A stretch of 18,203 nt of DNA from DASWUZ01 sp036401395 (GCA_036401395.1 DASWUZ010000403.1:1-18203); one strand, 5' to 3'. Shown: positions 1 to 7,652, numbered from the stretch's first letter. Made by a program: numbers and translations. The notes: generated by a model not told the origin, from the letters alone.

Positions 1-248
1 CCGGCGATTATTTTGCTTAGCTCGGCGCGACCGTGGGTTATGAGTCGCGATGTGGCTCGGAGTTCTGGAGCTTCGGCGGAGGGTTCGATAGAAGCGGCGG
101 CGGTGGAGGCGTGGTTCGGTTCGGGGGGCGGTTCAGTTCCCTGTCCGATCCCCTGCTCATTCTCCTGTTCGAGGCGCGGCTCCATTGCCGGCTCGATGGC
201 CTGCTGTGCCGCGGCGTTCACTTCATCAACTCTGTTCAACTCTTCCAA
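1..248 (-). CDS. Probable MoxR-family AAA+ ATPase, N-terminal fragment (cut by window edge)
   Basis: About 82 residues are visible and the gene runs off the left edge. The first 60 or so residues are a low-complexity tail rich in Glu, Pro and Ala. They are followed by a stretch ending in AELSKIIAG, which fits the helix and 'K-I-I-x-G' segment just before the Walker A loop of MoxR ATPases. The Walker motifs lie outside the window, so the assignment rests mainly on context: DUF4129, DUF4350 and MoxR genes are commonly adjacent in bacteria. I chose the TTG at 248-246 because AAGGAAG lies 8 bases upstream and the codon sits one base after the DUF4350 stop. A GTG at 221 and an ATG at 185 are in-frame alternatives. 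MoxR proteins act as cytoplasmic chaperone-like ATPases, often with DUF58/von Willebrand A partners. The family call is an inference. Confidence 0.6.
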   Translation of the reverse strand, partial: MEELNRVDEVNAAAQQAIEPAMEPRLEQENEQGIGQGTEPPPEPNHASTAAASIEPSAEAPELRATSRLITHGRAELSKIIA

Positions 249-249
249 T

Positions 250-1512
250 TTAAGTTCTTCCTTGGTTTGGGGTGCGGTTTGGGGTGCTGACTGCGGATGC
301 TGCGGACTTCGCCTCTGGGCTATTGTGGCCTATCGTGCTCATGCGTTCGCTGTGGTCGTGTAGGGCCTGGACTAGTTGGAGAGCGCGGCGTCGGGACAGC
401 TCGGTGTGGGCTGCGGTTTCGCACTCCGCTAGATCTTCTGCGAGTTCCGGATGATTGTAGTGGAGTCGCGCTTGGATTGCCTGGGCGAGTTCTGGGGCGG
501 GCAGCGTGGTCTGGCCCGAGGTGAAGCCGAGGCGCTTCTCCACTTGATGGCGGAAGCGTTCGTGGGCGATCACGACCGCGGTGCTGGACGCACCGGCCTT
601 GTCGTAGAGCGCGCCGAGCGATTCAACGAACTCGACGGGAGTGCTGCGAGGAGTCTCGGCGAGGACGCGCAATGGGCCGCTGCGACGGGACAGGCTGAAG
701 AGCAGCAGCGCGGCGATGATGGCGACCTGCAACCAGAGCAGCCGCATCGGCGTGCCTCCGGTATAGGACCAGGGGGTGCGGGCGTCGCCGTGCAGGCTTT
801 CGTCCCAGATGATGTGGGCGGTGGCTGGGGAGCCGATGCTGTTCAAGAGCAGATCGAGGTTGCCGCTGCGCAGGATCGAGCCATTCTCGAGTGGCGTGGA
901 GCTTGCCCACCAGATCACGTTGCCTTTGTCCGCGTGGTAGGCGACGACGACGGGCTTTGTGCCACAGCGGTATTGAATGCGCTGTAGCGGCTGGGGCGTG
1001 CTCCATACCACGGGCGATTCGAGGTCCACTTCGCCGGAGGAGGACAGCGTGTCGAGGCCCTCGCGAGTGGCGTGGCAGACGGTCGAGGTGATGTCTGAAG
1101 TATTGTGCGCCGCCTGGCCGTTGGGGATGAGGTAGCTGCCTACGCTGCCGGTGGTAAGCACGCGTCCGCCGTGGCTGAGTACGTTCCTGACGGCGTGTTT
1201 TGCCTCTTTGGTTTGGGTGAAAAAAGGTTCGGCGAGCACGAGAACGGTGTGTTCATCGAGCTGGGAATCGGGAGTGTTGCCGAGGTTGGCGAGGGGTTGT
1301 TCCCAGCGTTGCACGTTGTAGCCGGAACGCGCCAGCAAGAGGTAAGCGGCCTTGGCTCCGTGGGTGCCCGCGCCGTAGGTGGAGGGCACGGGGCTATCGT
1401 CGCGCTCCCGGGGAGAAAAGAGGGCGATGGCCACGATCATCACCATGACCAAACCGAGGCAGAGTAGAACTGCGTTGCGGTCGCGGGGATTTAGTGAGGG
1501 AAGGATTCTCAT
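250..1512 (-). CDS. DUF4350 domain-containing membrane protein
   Basis: The protein has 420 residues. A short cytoplasmic N-terminus is followed by a membrane segment (about residues 14-33). Next comes the DUF4350 signature YGAGTHGAKAAYLLLARSGY (45-64) and the conserved W-x-x-P-L that follows it. The extracytoplasmic part contains a GATase-like fold signature with 'HGGRVLTTGS' (114-123). A second membrane segment lies at about 257-274, followed by a cytoplasmic C-terminal region of about 145 residues that is helical and charged. This N-anchor/periplasmic/C-anchor plan is normal for the family. The molecular function of DUF4350 is not established. The gene starts inside the stop of the DUF4129 gene (ATGA overlap) and ends one base before the probable MoxR start, so it is almost certainly co-translated with both. 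It is probably a structural or regulatory partner of the MoxR ATPase; that role is inferred from context. Confidence 0.85.
   Translation of the reverse strand: MRILPSLNPRDRNAVLLCLGLVMVMIVAIALFSPRERDDSPVPSTYGAGTHGAKAAYLLLARSGYNVQRWEQPLANLGNTPDSQLDEHTVLVLAEPFFTQTKEAKHAVRNVLSHGGRVLTTGSVGSYLIPNGQAAHNTSDITSTVCHATREGLDTLSSSGEVDLESPVVWSTPQPLQRIQYRCGTKPVVVAYHADKGNVIWWASSTPLENGSILRSGNLDLLLNSIGSPATAHIIWDESLHGDARTPWSYTGGTPMRLLWLQVAIIAALLLFSLSRRSGPLRVLAETPRSTPVEFVESLGALYDKAGASSTAVVIAHERFRHQVEKRLGFTSGQTTLPAPELAQAIQARLHYNHPELAEDLAECETAAHTELSRRRALQLVQALHDHSERMSTIGHNSPEAKSAASAVSTPNRTPNQGRT
257..263 (-). promoter_or_regulatory. Ribosome binding site for the probable MoxR gene
   Basis: AAGGAAG on the minus strand lies inside the last codons of the DUF4350 gene, 8 bases before the TTG at 248. 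It is the best Shine-Dalgarno match near this junction and is the reason for preferring the TTG start over the downstream GTG and ATG. Confidence 0.5.
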
Positions 1513-2687
1513 TGGGCGGCCAACTTTTCGAGTAGCTGGCGGGCGCTTCGATACTCCGGCTCGGCGGCCGCGCGGTAGCCGTACCAGATGCGTTCAAAGC
1601 CTCGGGTGAGGAGCGTCAGGTCGTTGCGGCGCGGGTCAGATGCGGCGATGAGAGCGAGATATTCGCGAGGAGTGCGGGCACGGTCGACGGGCCAGATACC
1701 GCGCGACTCCAGCCGCGAGATGGCGGCCCAGTAGATCATGTGGACGGCCTCGCGCCACTGCCCGGCGGCGGCCAGAGCCTCGGCGTCGGCGACCCAGACC
1801 TTCCAATCGCGGAGGGAGGGCGCGCCAGCGCGCGGGCCATTGGCGGATTCGAGACGCCAGTGTTCGCGGCGGCTGCCCTGGATGAGCCACCATGCGAGGC
1901 CGGTGGCTGCGGCGATCACCAGTCCCCATTCGAAGATCAGTAGAACCCACTTGGATCCAGCTCGGGATGGCAGCCGGGAGAATAGATTGTTGATCCAGTT
2001 TTGGAAAGCTTCCACGGCGCGGTCCCATGCGCTGGGGTGCTCGATCTGGTCGAATTCCTGTTCGGCGAGGATTGATTCGATTTGCTTGTGTTGCTTTTGG
2101 TGGTCGGGGGGGAGGGTGGAGGCTTGAGTGGCTAGTTGCAGCGCTTGCTGGTCCTCTATGAGGTGCGCTCGGGCGTCTGCCAGCAGTGATTGAGAAGTGA
2201 TCGTGTTCGGCTTCGAGTCGTCGTCGATGACTTCGTCGTCATCGTCGTCTGTGGGAAGAGGGGTGCCTGGGTTGGCCGACGGTTTCGCTGGGGTTGCGGC
2301 TGGAGTTGCCGGTGGAGGATTGGCGGGCTTGTTTGTGGCGGCGGCTTTGGTTGCTGCCTTGGCCATCTCGGCCTTTTTTGCGGTGACGGCGCTGGTGAGG
2401 GTGTCGCGCAGCCAGTCGTAGTGGGCCTGGCGTTCGATCTGCCCGTGCGGAGTTTGGATGTGGATGGTGTCGTCCTGGCCGACTTGCCGAGTGTCGCAGT
2501 GGGTTGGGTCGGTGGCTTGGCTACAGCGATCTACTAGAGCTATTAAGGCGGTTAGGTGATCGGGGTAGCTGGGGACCCCGCTGATCGGCGCTGCCGATGC
2601 TTCAATGCGAGTCCAACTAACCATCAGCAAGCCCAGGATCAGCAAGGAGCATGGGTTGGTTCTCCTTGCGCGGCGTATGTCCCTCAT
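1509..2687 (-). CDS. DUF4129 domain-containing membrane protein
   Basis: The protein has 392 residues. It starts with a signal-like segment (basic residues 3-9, hydrophobic 13-24). A predicted extracytoplasmic region of about 220 residues follows, and it contains a low-complexity linker at about 103-160 that is rich in Ala, Pro and Lys and ends in an acidic run with DDDDDE. One clear membrane helix lies at 247-269. The C-terminal DUF4129 domain (about 295-392) carries the family pattern: WREAVHMIYWAAISRLESRG (311-330), the T-P-R-E-Y segment at 339-343, and F-E-R-I-W-Y-G at 364-370. In other bacteria DUF4129 domains occur at the C-terminus of TgpA-type transglutaminases and as separate proteins beside MoxR/DUF58 genes. 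Here there is no transglutaminase domain. ATGA overlaps join it to both neighbours. Family membership is firm; the biochemical role is unknown. Confidence 0.88.
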   Translation of the reverse strand: MRDIRRARRTNPCSLLILGLLMVSWTRIEASAAPISGVPSYPDHLTALIALVDRCSQATDPTHCDTRQVGQDDTIHIQTPHGQIERQAHYDWLRDTLTSAVTAKKAEMAKAATKAAATNKPANPPPATPAATPAKPSANPGTPLPTDDDDDEVIDDDSKPNTITSQSLLADARAHLIEDQQALQLATQASTLPPDHQKQHKQIESILAEQEFDQIEHPSAWDRAVEAFQNWINNLFSRLPSRAGSKWVLLIFEWGLVIAAATGLAWWLIQGSRREHWRLESANGPRAGAPSLRDWKVWVADAEALAAAGQWREAVHMIYWAAISRLESRGIWPVDRARTPREYLALIAASDPRRNDLTLLTRGFERIWYGYRAAAEPEYRSARQLLEKLAAQ

Positions 2688-3658
2688 CCCAGCACTTCGC
2701 CCGGCGCGATGCTAGCGAGGCCAGCGTTGGGCATGACATCAGCCTCCTCAGTCTGGGTCAAACTCGCGCGATCCATCATGAACTGAATGTCGAAGCCCTC
2801 TTTGCGAATGCGTTCATCGTAATAGAAGAGGGTGATGGCGATATTCCAGAAGGAGTGTAGGAGTGTCGCGACAATGAATGCGCAGAGCCACTCCAGCATG
2901 TTGTGAGGGGAGAAAATAGCAGCAATTCCTCCACGCGAAGGCCAGCGTGGTGAGAGCATCTGGATCGGGTATCTTAAGGCGTAATAAAGTGCCATATAGA
3001 GTAGAACCGCGATTAGAATGCGCCCGCGACCTTTTAGAGTGAGAGCAACGCTTCTTTTCAGAGCAGCATGGACTTTGAGATTTTCTGATATGGATGCGTT
3101 CACGCAGAGGGAGTAGCGCACGCGCATCCAAAGACCCAGCACGACAGCGAGAGATATCAGCGTCCAGCCGAGGGCGCTACCTGCTCCGCTTCTCCCGATG
3201 CCACCAAAGGCTGGCGGTATGAGGCCGGCGATTCCGAAAAATCCAGCGTACAGCACAACTGCGGGGGTCCAGGTGTACAGAACCTCAGCAAGTTTCACGG
3301 CAGCGGAGCGGAGTCCGTGAGGCCTTACGTCACGATAAGACCGGGCTATGCCGAACTTCTGATCGAGGTAAAGAGCATAAATCGCACGAGTTGTGGCTGC
3401 GGATGACAGGCCGAGCAGCATTGGGTAGACCAGATAAGACAAAGCGTCGAAGACCAATATAGCTGTGATTGAGGGGACGTTGTGCGCCCACGCTTTAATC
3501 AGGCCTCGGCTGGACACCGTCGCAATGAAAAACAAGAAATAATACGTAGCTACGGGGAAGGCGGTTATTCCTGTAAAAATCGCGAAGTGTTTGCGGTAGA
3601 GACTTAGGCTGCTGTCGAGGATTTCGCCCAGGCTTTGAGGGCGCAGTTCAGTGGTCAT
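2684..3658 (-). CDS. Multipass membrane protein, GPDPase membrane-domain-like (paralogue 1)
   Basis: The protein has 324 residues with about six hydrophobic segments by eye. It starts with the signature ELRPQSLGEILD (4-15) and L-Y-R-K-H-F (20-25). The middle contains R-Y-S-L-x-V-x-A-S-I and AALKRSVALT (198-207), and the end has ITLFYYDERIRKEGFDI (275-291) before a short cytoplasmic tail. These features match proteins annotated with the glycerophosphoryl diester phosphodiesterase membrane domain (PF10110-like), but the phosphodiesterase catalytic domain itself is absent. It is the most diverged of three tandem paralogues, and its DNA looks somewhat richer in A and T than the neighbours'. Start and stop lie in ATGA overlaps with the adjacent genes. 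Function is unknown. It is likely an integral membrane component working with the DUF4129/DUF4350 proteins, by context only. Confidence 0.8.
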   Translation of the reverse strand: MTTELRPQSLGEILDSSLSLYRKHFAIFTGITAFPVATYYFLFFIATVSSRGLIKAWAHNVPSITAILVFDALSYLVYPMLLGLSSAATTRAIYALYLDQKFGIARSYRDVRPHGLRSAAVKLAEVLYTWTPAVVLYAGFFGIAGLIPPAFGGIGRSGAGSALGWTLISLAVVLGLWMRVRYSLCVNASISENLKVHAALKRSVALTLKGRGRILIAVLLYMALYYALRYPIQMLSPRWPSRGGIAAIFSPHNMLEWLCAFIVATLLHSFWNIAITLFYYDERIRKEGFDIQFMMDRASLTQTEEADVMPNAGLASIAPGEVLG

Positions 3659-4659
3659 TGAGGGCCGATCTCGAGCACGGGGACGCCTGCCGTCGGCGCG
3701 GCCTCAACGTCGCCCAGATTTGCTTGCTGCATCATGTATTCGATGTCGAAGCCTTCTTTACGAATGCGTTCGTCGTAGTAGAAAAGGGTGATGCCGATAC
3801 CGTAAATGGGGCCGATGATGGAGTAGAGCACGAAGCTGATCACCTGTGAAGCTATCAATGCAGACAGAGGCTGCTGGCGGTGGGTCTTGGCCGCCTTGTA
3901 GAGGATTATAAAGAGAGGCATCTGGGCGGCGCCGAATATCGTCCAAAAGACGATGCCCACCAGAAGGGCCATGAGAAAGATGCGCCCGCGGCCTTTTTTT
4001 GTGAGCGCAACGCTTCTTTTCAAAGCGGCCCTGACGCCGATGCCTTCGAAGATTGAGGCGGGGACGGCCAGCGAGTAGCGCAGACTCATCCATACGCCGT
4101 AGGGAATGGTGAAGAGGAACAGGAATCCCGCTCTTGCGATGATGAGCATGATCGCCGGACTGCCGGCTCCCATGGCACCCGGAACGATCTTCTTGCCTGC
4201 GGCTCCCATGACGACGAGGTAGGCGCTGTAGGGGACCAGGGTAGGCCCCCACGCATAGAGTGCGGCGACACAGATCACGCCGGTGTAGCGTGCCCAGCGC
4301 TGCTTGACGCGTTCGTAGGAGCCGGCGATGGTGGCCGCGCGGCCGAGATAGATTGCCGAGACTGCGTCGTTAATCGCGGCCACTCCCAAGCCTACGAAGG
4401 CGAAGTAGAGCACATACGCGAAGATCGCCGCGAAGACCACGAATACTGTGGACGACATATGGCGTGTATCAAGGAAGTGAGTTACTGCAATTTGCACCAG
4501 CTGCCACCCCAGCAGGAGGGCGCGCGGAAATACCGCGATGCCCACGAAAAGCAGGAAGTGGGCGCGGTATAGTTGCGCGGTGCGGTCGAGGAGCTCGCCG
4601 AGGGAGAGCGGCCGCAGTTCTGTGTTGATATGGGCGGGGTTCACGGTGCCTGTGTTCAT
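3655..4659 (-). CDS. Multipass membrane protein, GPDPase membrane-domain-like (paralogue 2)
   Basis: The protein has 334 residues and is the second of three tandem paralogues. The N-terminal signature is ELRPLSLGELLDRTAQLYR (14-32), preceded by a 13-residue extension. The middle block has L-R-Y-S-L-A-V-P-A-S-I-F-E followed by A-A-L-K-R-S-V-A-L-T-K-K-G-R-G-R-I. The C-terminal block is ITLFYYDERIRKEGFDIEYM. Several long hydrophobic segments lie between these blocks (about six by eye), so this is an integral membrane protein. The basic, strongly conserved post-TM motif R-I-R-K-E-G-F-D should face the cytoplasm by the positive-inside rule. No enzymatic motif is visible. ATGA overlaps occur at both ends. 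It most resembles paralogue 3, so duplication in place is likely. Confidence 0.8.
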   Translation of the reverse strand: MNTGTVNPAHINTELRPLSLGELLDRTAQLYRAHFLLFVGIAVFPRALLLGWQLVQIAVTHFLDTRHMSSTVFVVFAAIFAYVLYFAFVGLGVAAINDAVSAIYLGRAATIAGSYERVKQRWARYTGVICVAALYAWGPTLVPYSAYLVVMGAAGKKIVPGAMGAGSPAIMLIIARAGFLFLFTIPYGVWMSLRYSLAVPASIFEGIGVRAALKRSVALTKKGRGRIFLMALLVGIVFWTIFGAAQMPLFIILYKAAKTHRQQPLSALIASQVISFVLYSIIGPIYGIGITLFYYDERIRKEGFDIEYMMQQANLGDVEAAPTAGVPVLEIGPQ

Positions 4660-5768
4660 AGCTGCGGGGCCTCAGGCTGAGGGACGATGGCAGCCGCGTG
4701 ACCGGGCACAGGTAAATCGCTCCCGAGCTTTGCGCGGTCCATCATCCACTGAATGTCGAAGCCTTCCTTGCGGATTCGCAGGTCATAGTAGAAGAGGGTG
4801 ATGGTGATTCCGTAGACGGGGCCGAGCAGAGCATTCACAATGAAACTGCCGACCTGGTTGCCAACAAGCGCAAGCACCGGAAAGGGGGCATGAGACTTGC
4901 CGACCAGAAATCCGAGCAGCAGGAGCGGCATCTGGATGGCGAGGCTCAGAACAATCGCTATCGCCACGACGAGTAGCAAAAGCACGAAGATGCGCCCGCG
5001 GCTATTCTTTGTTAGGAAGACACTGCGCTTGAGGGCGGCGTGCACGCGGAGGTCTTCAAAGATCGATGCGGGAACGGAGAGTGAATACCGCATCGTCATC
5101 CAGATGCCAAACGGAACTATGAGCAATGCGGCCGCGATGACAATCAGGGGAAATAGCCATAAGGCGCTCGATCCGATATGAAGTGCTTCGATCACACCTG
5201 CCCCACCGGCAACAGCGATGAACAACAATACCGCCGGGGCCCACGCATAGAGCGCGGCCACGAACATGACCCAGATGTAGCGGAACCAGTGCGGCTTGAC
5301 CTCCTTGTAAGCCCGCCCGATCGAGGCGGGCTGGCCCAGGTAGAGATCGGATACGGCGCGGTTAGTTGCAGCCAGCGACAGGCCCAGCAGCACCGCATAG
5401 ACCAACCCTCCAACTATGATGCCGCCGACTGTGGCGATCCCGGTCGTGACTAGCGCTGCCGCTGAAGGCTGGCCATTGGCTCCGTTCAGCATGTGCATAA
5501 AGCCAATTTGTGCGAGCCCCATGACGAACAGCACCGCTGTGGGAAAGATGGTAATGCCCACGAACAGCAGAAAGTTCGACCGATAGAGCTGGGCCGTGCG
5601 GTCAAGTATCTCGCCCAGCGTCAGCGGCCTCAGTTCCATTGGTGCAGTTGCTGTCTCCACGGGGATCTCCTCGCCTGTCGCACCGCTGTTGTTCGCCTGT
5701 TGCATTGTTTGTGTAGGAACAATGTAGTGCGTACTAACAGCCGGCACAAGCGACAAACGCGGCATCAT
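4656..5768 (-). CDS. Multipass membrane protein, GPDPase membrane-domain-like (paralogue 3)
   Basis: The protein has 370 residues from the ATG that overlaps the stop of the glycosyltransferase gene. Its family signature MELRPLTLGEILDRTAQLYR begins only at residue 44, so this copy has a 43-residue N-terminal extension without recognisable features. Internal ATG codons at 5705 (M22) and 5639 (M44) are alternative starts. Neither has a good Shine-Dalgarno sequence, and the ATGA overlap favours the long form. The same internal block (R-Y-S-L-S-V-P-A-S-I-F-E, then A-A-L-K-R-S) and C-terminal block ITLFYYDLRIRKEGFDIQWM are present. About six membrane segments are seen by eye. As the first of the three paralogues to be translated, it lies directly after the glycosyltransferase. 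No enzymatic residues were recognised. Confidence 0.8.
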   Translation of the reverse strand: MMPRLSLVPAVSTHYIVPTQTMQQANNSGATGEEIPVETATAPMELRPLTLGEILDRTAQLYRSNFLLFVGITIFPTAVLFVMGLAQIGFMHMLNGANGQPSAAALVTTGIATVGGIIVGGLVYAVLLGLSLAATNRAVSDLYLGQPASIGRAYKEVKPHWFRYIWVMFVAALYAWAPAVLLFIAVAGGAGVIEALHIGSSALWLFPLIVIAAALLIVPFGIWMTMRYSLSVPASIFEDLRVHAALKRSVFLTKNSRGRIFVLLLLVVAIAIVLSLAIQMPLLLLGFLVGKSHAPFPVLALVGNQVGSFIVNALLGPVYGITITLFYYDLRIRKEGFDIQWMMDRAKLGSDLPVPGHAAAIVPQPEAPQL

Positions 5769-6868
5769 TTGTGGCTGGGGCTAATACGCCGCCGGTTTCC
5801 GGCGAAGGACCCCAGTTCCGTGCTGATCTGGCGGACGACACTCATCCAGTCGCCCGGGGTCTGTTGCCGGAAAAGCCGCAGCGAGGGATACCAGGGGCTA
5901 TCGTTCCGTTGATGCATCCATCGCCAGTCTGCTGCAGATTCCAACATCACCCAAGCGGGCACGCCAAGGGCTCCCGCCAGATGAACAGCAAGCGTATCGG
6001 GTGTGATTACGAGGTCCATTTGCGCGATCAGCGCCGCCAGCTTCAAGACCGTGTCTGAACATTGGTCCGCATCGTGCAGACAGCCATGACCTGCCAGCCG
6101 CGACCACTGGCCGCGCGCTGACTCCCCCTGTAAATTCCAGAACTCGCAACCTTCAATTGCGACCACCGGCCGCAGCAGATCCACGGGAACCGACCGCGAT
6201 GGGTTCCATCCACCGCTTGCCCACACCAGACCGGCCTTCAGGTTGCCGGTCGTATTCACGTTCGGGGCGACCTCTTCGAGGACGGTGCGCGGAAGGCGAA
6301 GATAATCTTGCGTAATCGGCAGATGATGGGCCTGTGTGCGAAAAAAATAGGGCAGCTCGACTACCTCAATCTGCACATCCCACTCCGGCGCTTCGGCTGG
6401 CGCCTGCGCTCCCCAGGTGATGACCTCCGTACCGCCCTGACCACCGCCTGCGCAAAGTCCATCAATGTACGGCGCCAGTTCCCGAAGCGCCGGAGGCACC
6501 TCAACAATCAACTTTGCAGCACGTTCGCGCAGCATGGGAGCATATCGCAGGAACTGCACAGCATCGCCCAGTCCATGCAGGCACCGAACAATAACGCGCT
6601 TCTCGTCGATGTCTTCCCCTCGCCAGAAACGATTGGGATCGGGCGCGCCGCGGCGGCGAATAGCGTCACTTTCACGCCAGGCTGCTTCAAAGTCTCCGGA
6701 TAGCATGGATGCCTTCCATCTACCGGCTGCACATTGGTCTGCATCGGCCCCCAGGGCTTCCGCCCTGTCGAACAAATCCGCGACGCAGGCCATCTCGCGC
6801 TCAGCAAGCATAACTTCGGCCTGCTTCAGATATGTATTCGCGGGAAATGAAGCACAGCGGGCGGTCAT
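5765..6868 (-). CDS. Glycosyltransferase, GT9/heptosyltransferase-like with N-terminal TPR-like region
   Basis: The protein has 367 residues. The first 75 or so are helical and TPR-like (for example A-A-G-R-W-K-A-S-M-L-S-G-D-F-E-A-A-W). A Rossmann-type domain follows, starting RVIVRCLHGLGDAVQFLRYA (91-110), where the H-G-L-G-D-x-x-x-F motif is typical of GT9-like and TPR-linked glycosyltransferases. The C-terminal half has ITPDTLAVHLAGALGVPAWV (288-307), the usual nucleotide-sugar-binding segment, then the family-type block D-W-R-W-M with R-N-D-S-P-W-Y-P-S and L-F-R-Q (314-335). No signal peptide or membrane helix is seen, so it should be cytoplasmic. It probably transfers a sugar from a nucleotide donor onto a glycan or protein; donor and acceptor cannot be read from the sequence. 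It overlaps the methyltransferase upstream and membrane paralogue 3 downstream by 4 bases each. Confidence 0.82.
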   Translation of the reverse strand: MTARCASFPANTYLKQAEVMLAEREMACVADLFDRAEALGADADQCAAGRWKASMLSGDFEAAWRESDAIRRRGAPDPNRFWRGEDIDEKRVIVRCLHGLGDAVQFLRYAPMLRERAAKLIVEVPPALRELAPYIDGLCAGGGQGGTEVITWGAQAPAEAPEWDVQIEVVELPYFFRTQAHHLPITQDYLRLPRTVLEEVAPNVNTTGNLKAGLVWASGGWNPSRSVPVDLLRPVVAIEGCEFWNLQGESARGQWSRLAGHGCLHDADQCSDTVLKLAALIAQMDLVITPDTLAVHLAGALGVPAWVMLESAADWRWMHQRNDSPWYPSLRLFRQQTPGDWMSVVRQISTELGSFAGNRRRISPSHK

Positions 6869-7647
6869 TCCGCGCTACGGGCCGGATAGACACAATGCGG
6901 CCCGTCCGCGGGGACGGTGACCGGCTGCCAGCGGCAAAGATAAACCTCATCTTCGGGATGCGCTTCTATCGAAAACCCGCTGGACCTCAGCATGGCTTCC
7001 GCACAGGCCCGGTTCGGGACCCACCAGTTCGTCTGGTCATGCGAGTAGCGATGCTCGATGAAATGCATCCTCGGAAACCCGGGATCGTCAAATGGCGCGG
7101 CAACGCTGATATCGTAGTCGCGCTCAACCCGAATCACCTCCCCGCTGCCGCGCTGCATGCTTTGAAACAACATAAGGTCGCGCGACACGTGCTCGTGGAT
7201 CAGGTCCAGCGCGAGCAGTGGATGCCGCAAGTGATAGAGCACCCCCATGAAGATGACCAGGTCAAATCTCTCACCCAGCTCCGCTATGTCCCACACAGCC
7301 ATGCGCCTGAACTCTACGTCAACGCCCTCCACCTCCGCGGCAAAGCGCGCCTGCGCCAGGTATTTCGGATCGCTGTCGATACCGACCACGCGCTCAGCGC
7401 CGCGACGCTTCATCTCCATCGAATAGAAGCCGGCATTGCATCCGATATCGAGCACCGTCATTCCACTCAGGTCCCGCGGCACCACTTCGCGAAAGGCAGC
7501 AAACTTTACTGCCGGATAGTCCCCAAGAAAATGGCCGGGAGCAGTCTCGATTCCGTCGAGCCTCAAATTGTGGAACCAGGGTCCGAGTTCGGCGATACGC
7601 TGCTGAAGAAGCTCCCCTTTCAATGACTGCCGGGCAACGGTGATCAT
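6865..7647 (-). CDS. SAM-dependent methyltransferase, TIGR04290-like (CmoB/DUF1698-related)
   Basis: The protein has 260 residues and is the first gene of the leftward operon. WFHNLRLDGIETAPGHFLGD (24-43) is the N-terminal family signature. VLDIGCNAGFYS (65-76) is the SAM-binding motif I, and G-I-D-S-D at 89-93 is the acidic end of strand 2. FMGVLYHLRHPLLALDLI (133-150) is the post-motif segment, and N-W-W-V-P-N-R-A-C (207-215) is a conserved C-terminal block. Together these match, from memory, the TIGR04290 methyltransferase family, which resembles the tRNA-modifying CmoB fold but whose members usually sit next to glycosyltransferases. The natural substrate is not known. I chose the ATG at 7647 because AAAGGAG lies 5 bases upstream; an in-frame TTG at 7662 overlaps that ribosome binding site. 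The stop overlaps the glycosyltransferase start (ATGA). Confidence 0.88.
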   Translation of the reverse strand: MITVARQSLKGELLQQRIAELGPWFHNLRLDGIETAPGHFLGDYPAVKFAAFREVVPRDLSGMTVLDIGCNAGFYSMEMKRRGAERVVGIDSDPKYLAQARFAAEVEGVDVEFRRMAVWDIAELGERFDLVIFMGVLYHLRHPLLALDLIHEHVSRDLMLFQSMQRGSGEVIRVERDYDISVAAPFDDPGFPRMHFIEHRYSHDQTNWWVPNRACAEAMLRSSGFSIEAHPEDEVYLCRWQPVTVPADGPHCVYPARSAE

Positions 7648-7652
7648 TCTTG

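Noticed and set aside
6832..7626. A 264-codon open frame on the plus strand opposite the methyltransferase gene
   Set aside because: It is antisense to a gene with intact family motifs, shows no family signature and is composed as expected for a shadow frame in GC-rich DNA.
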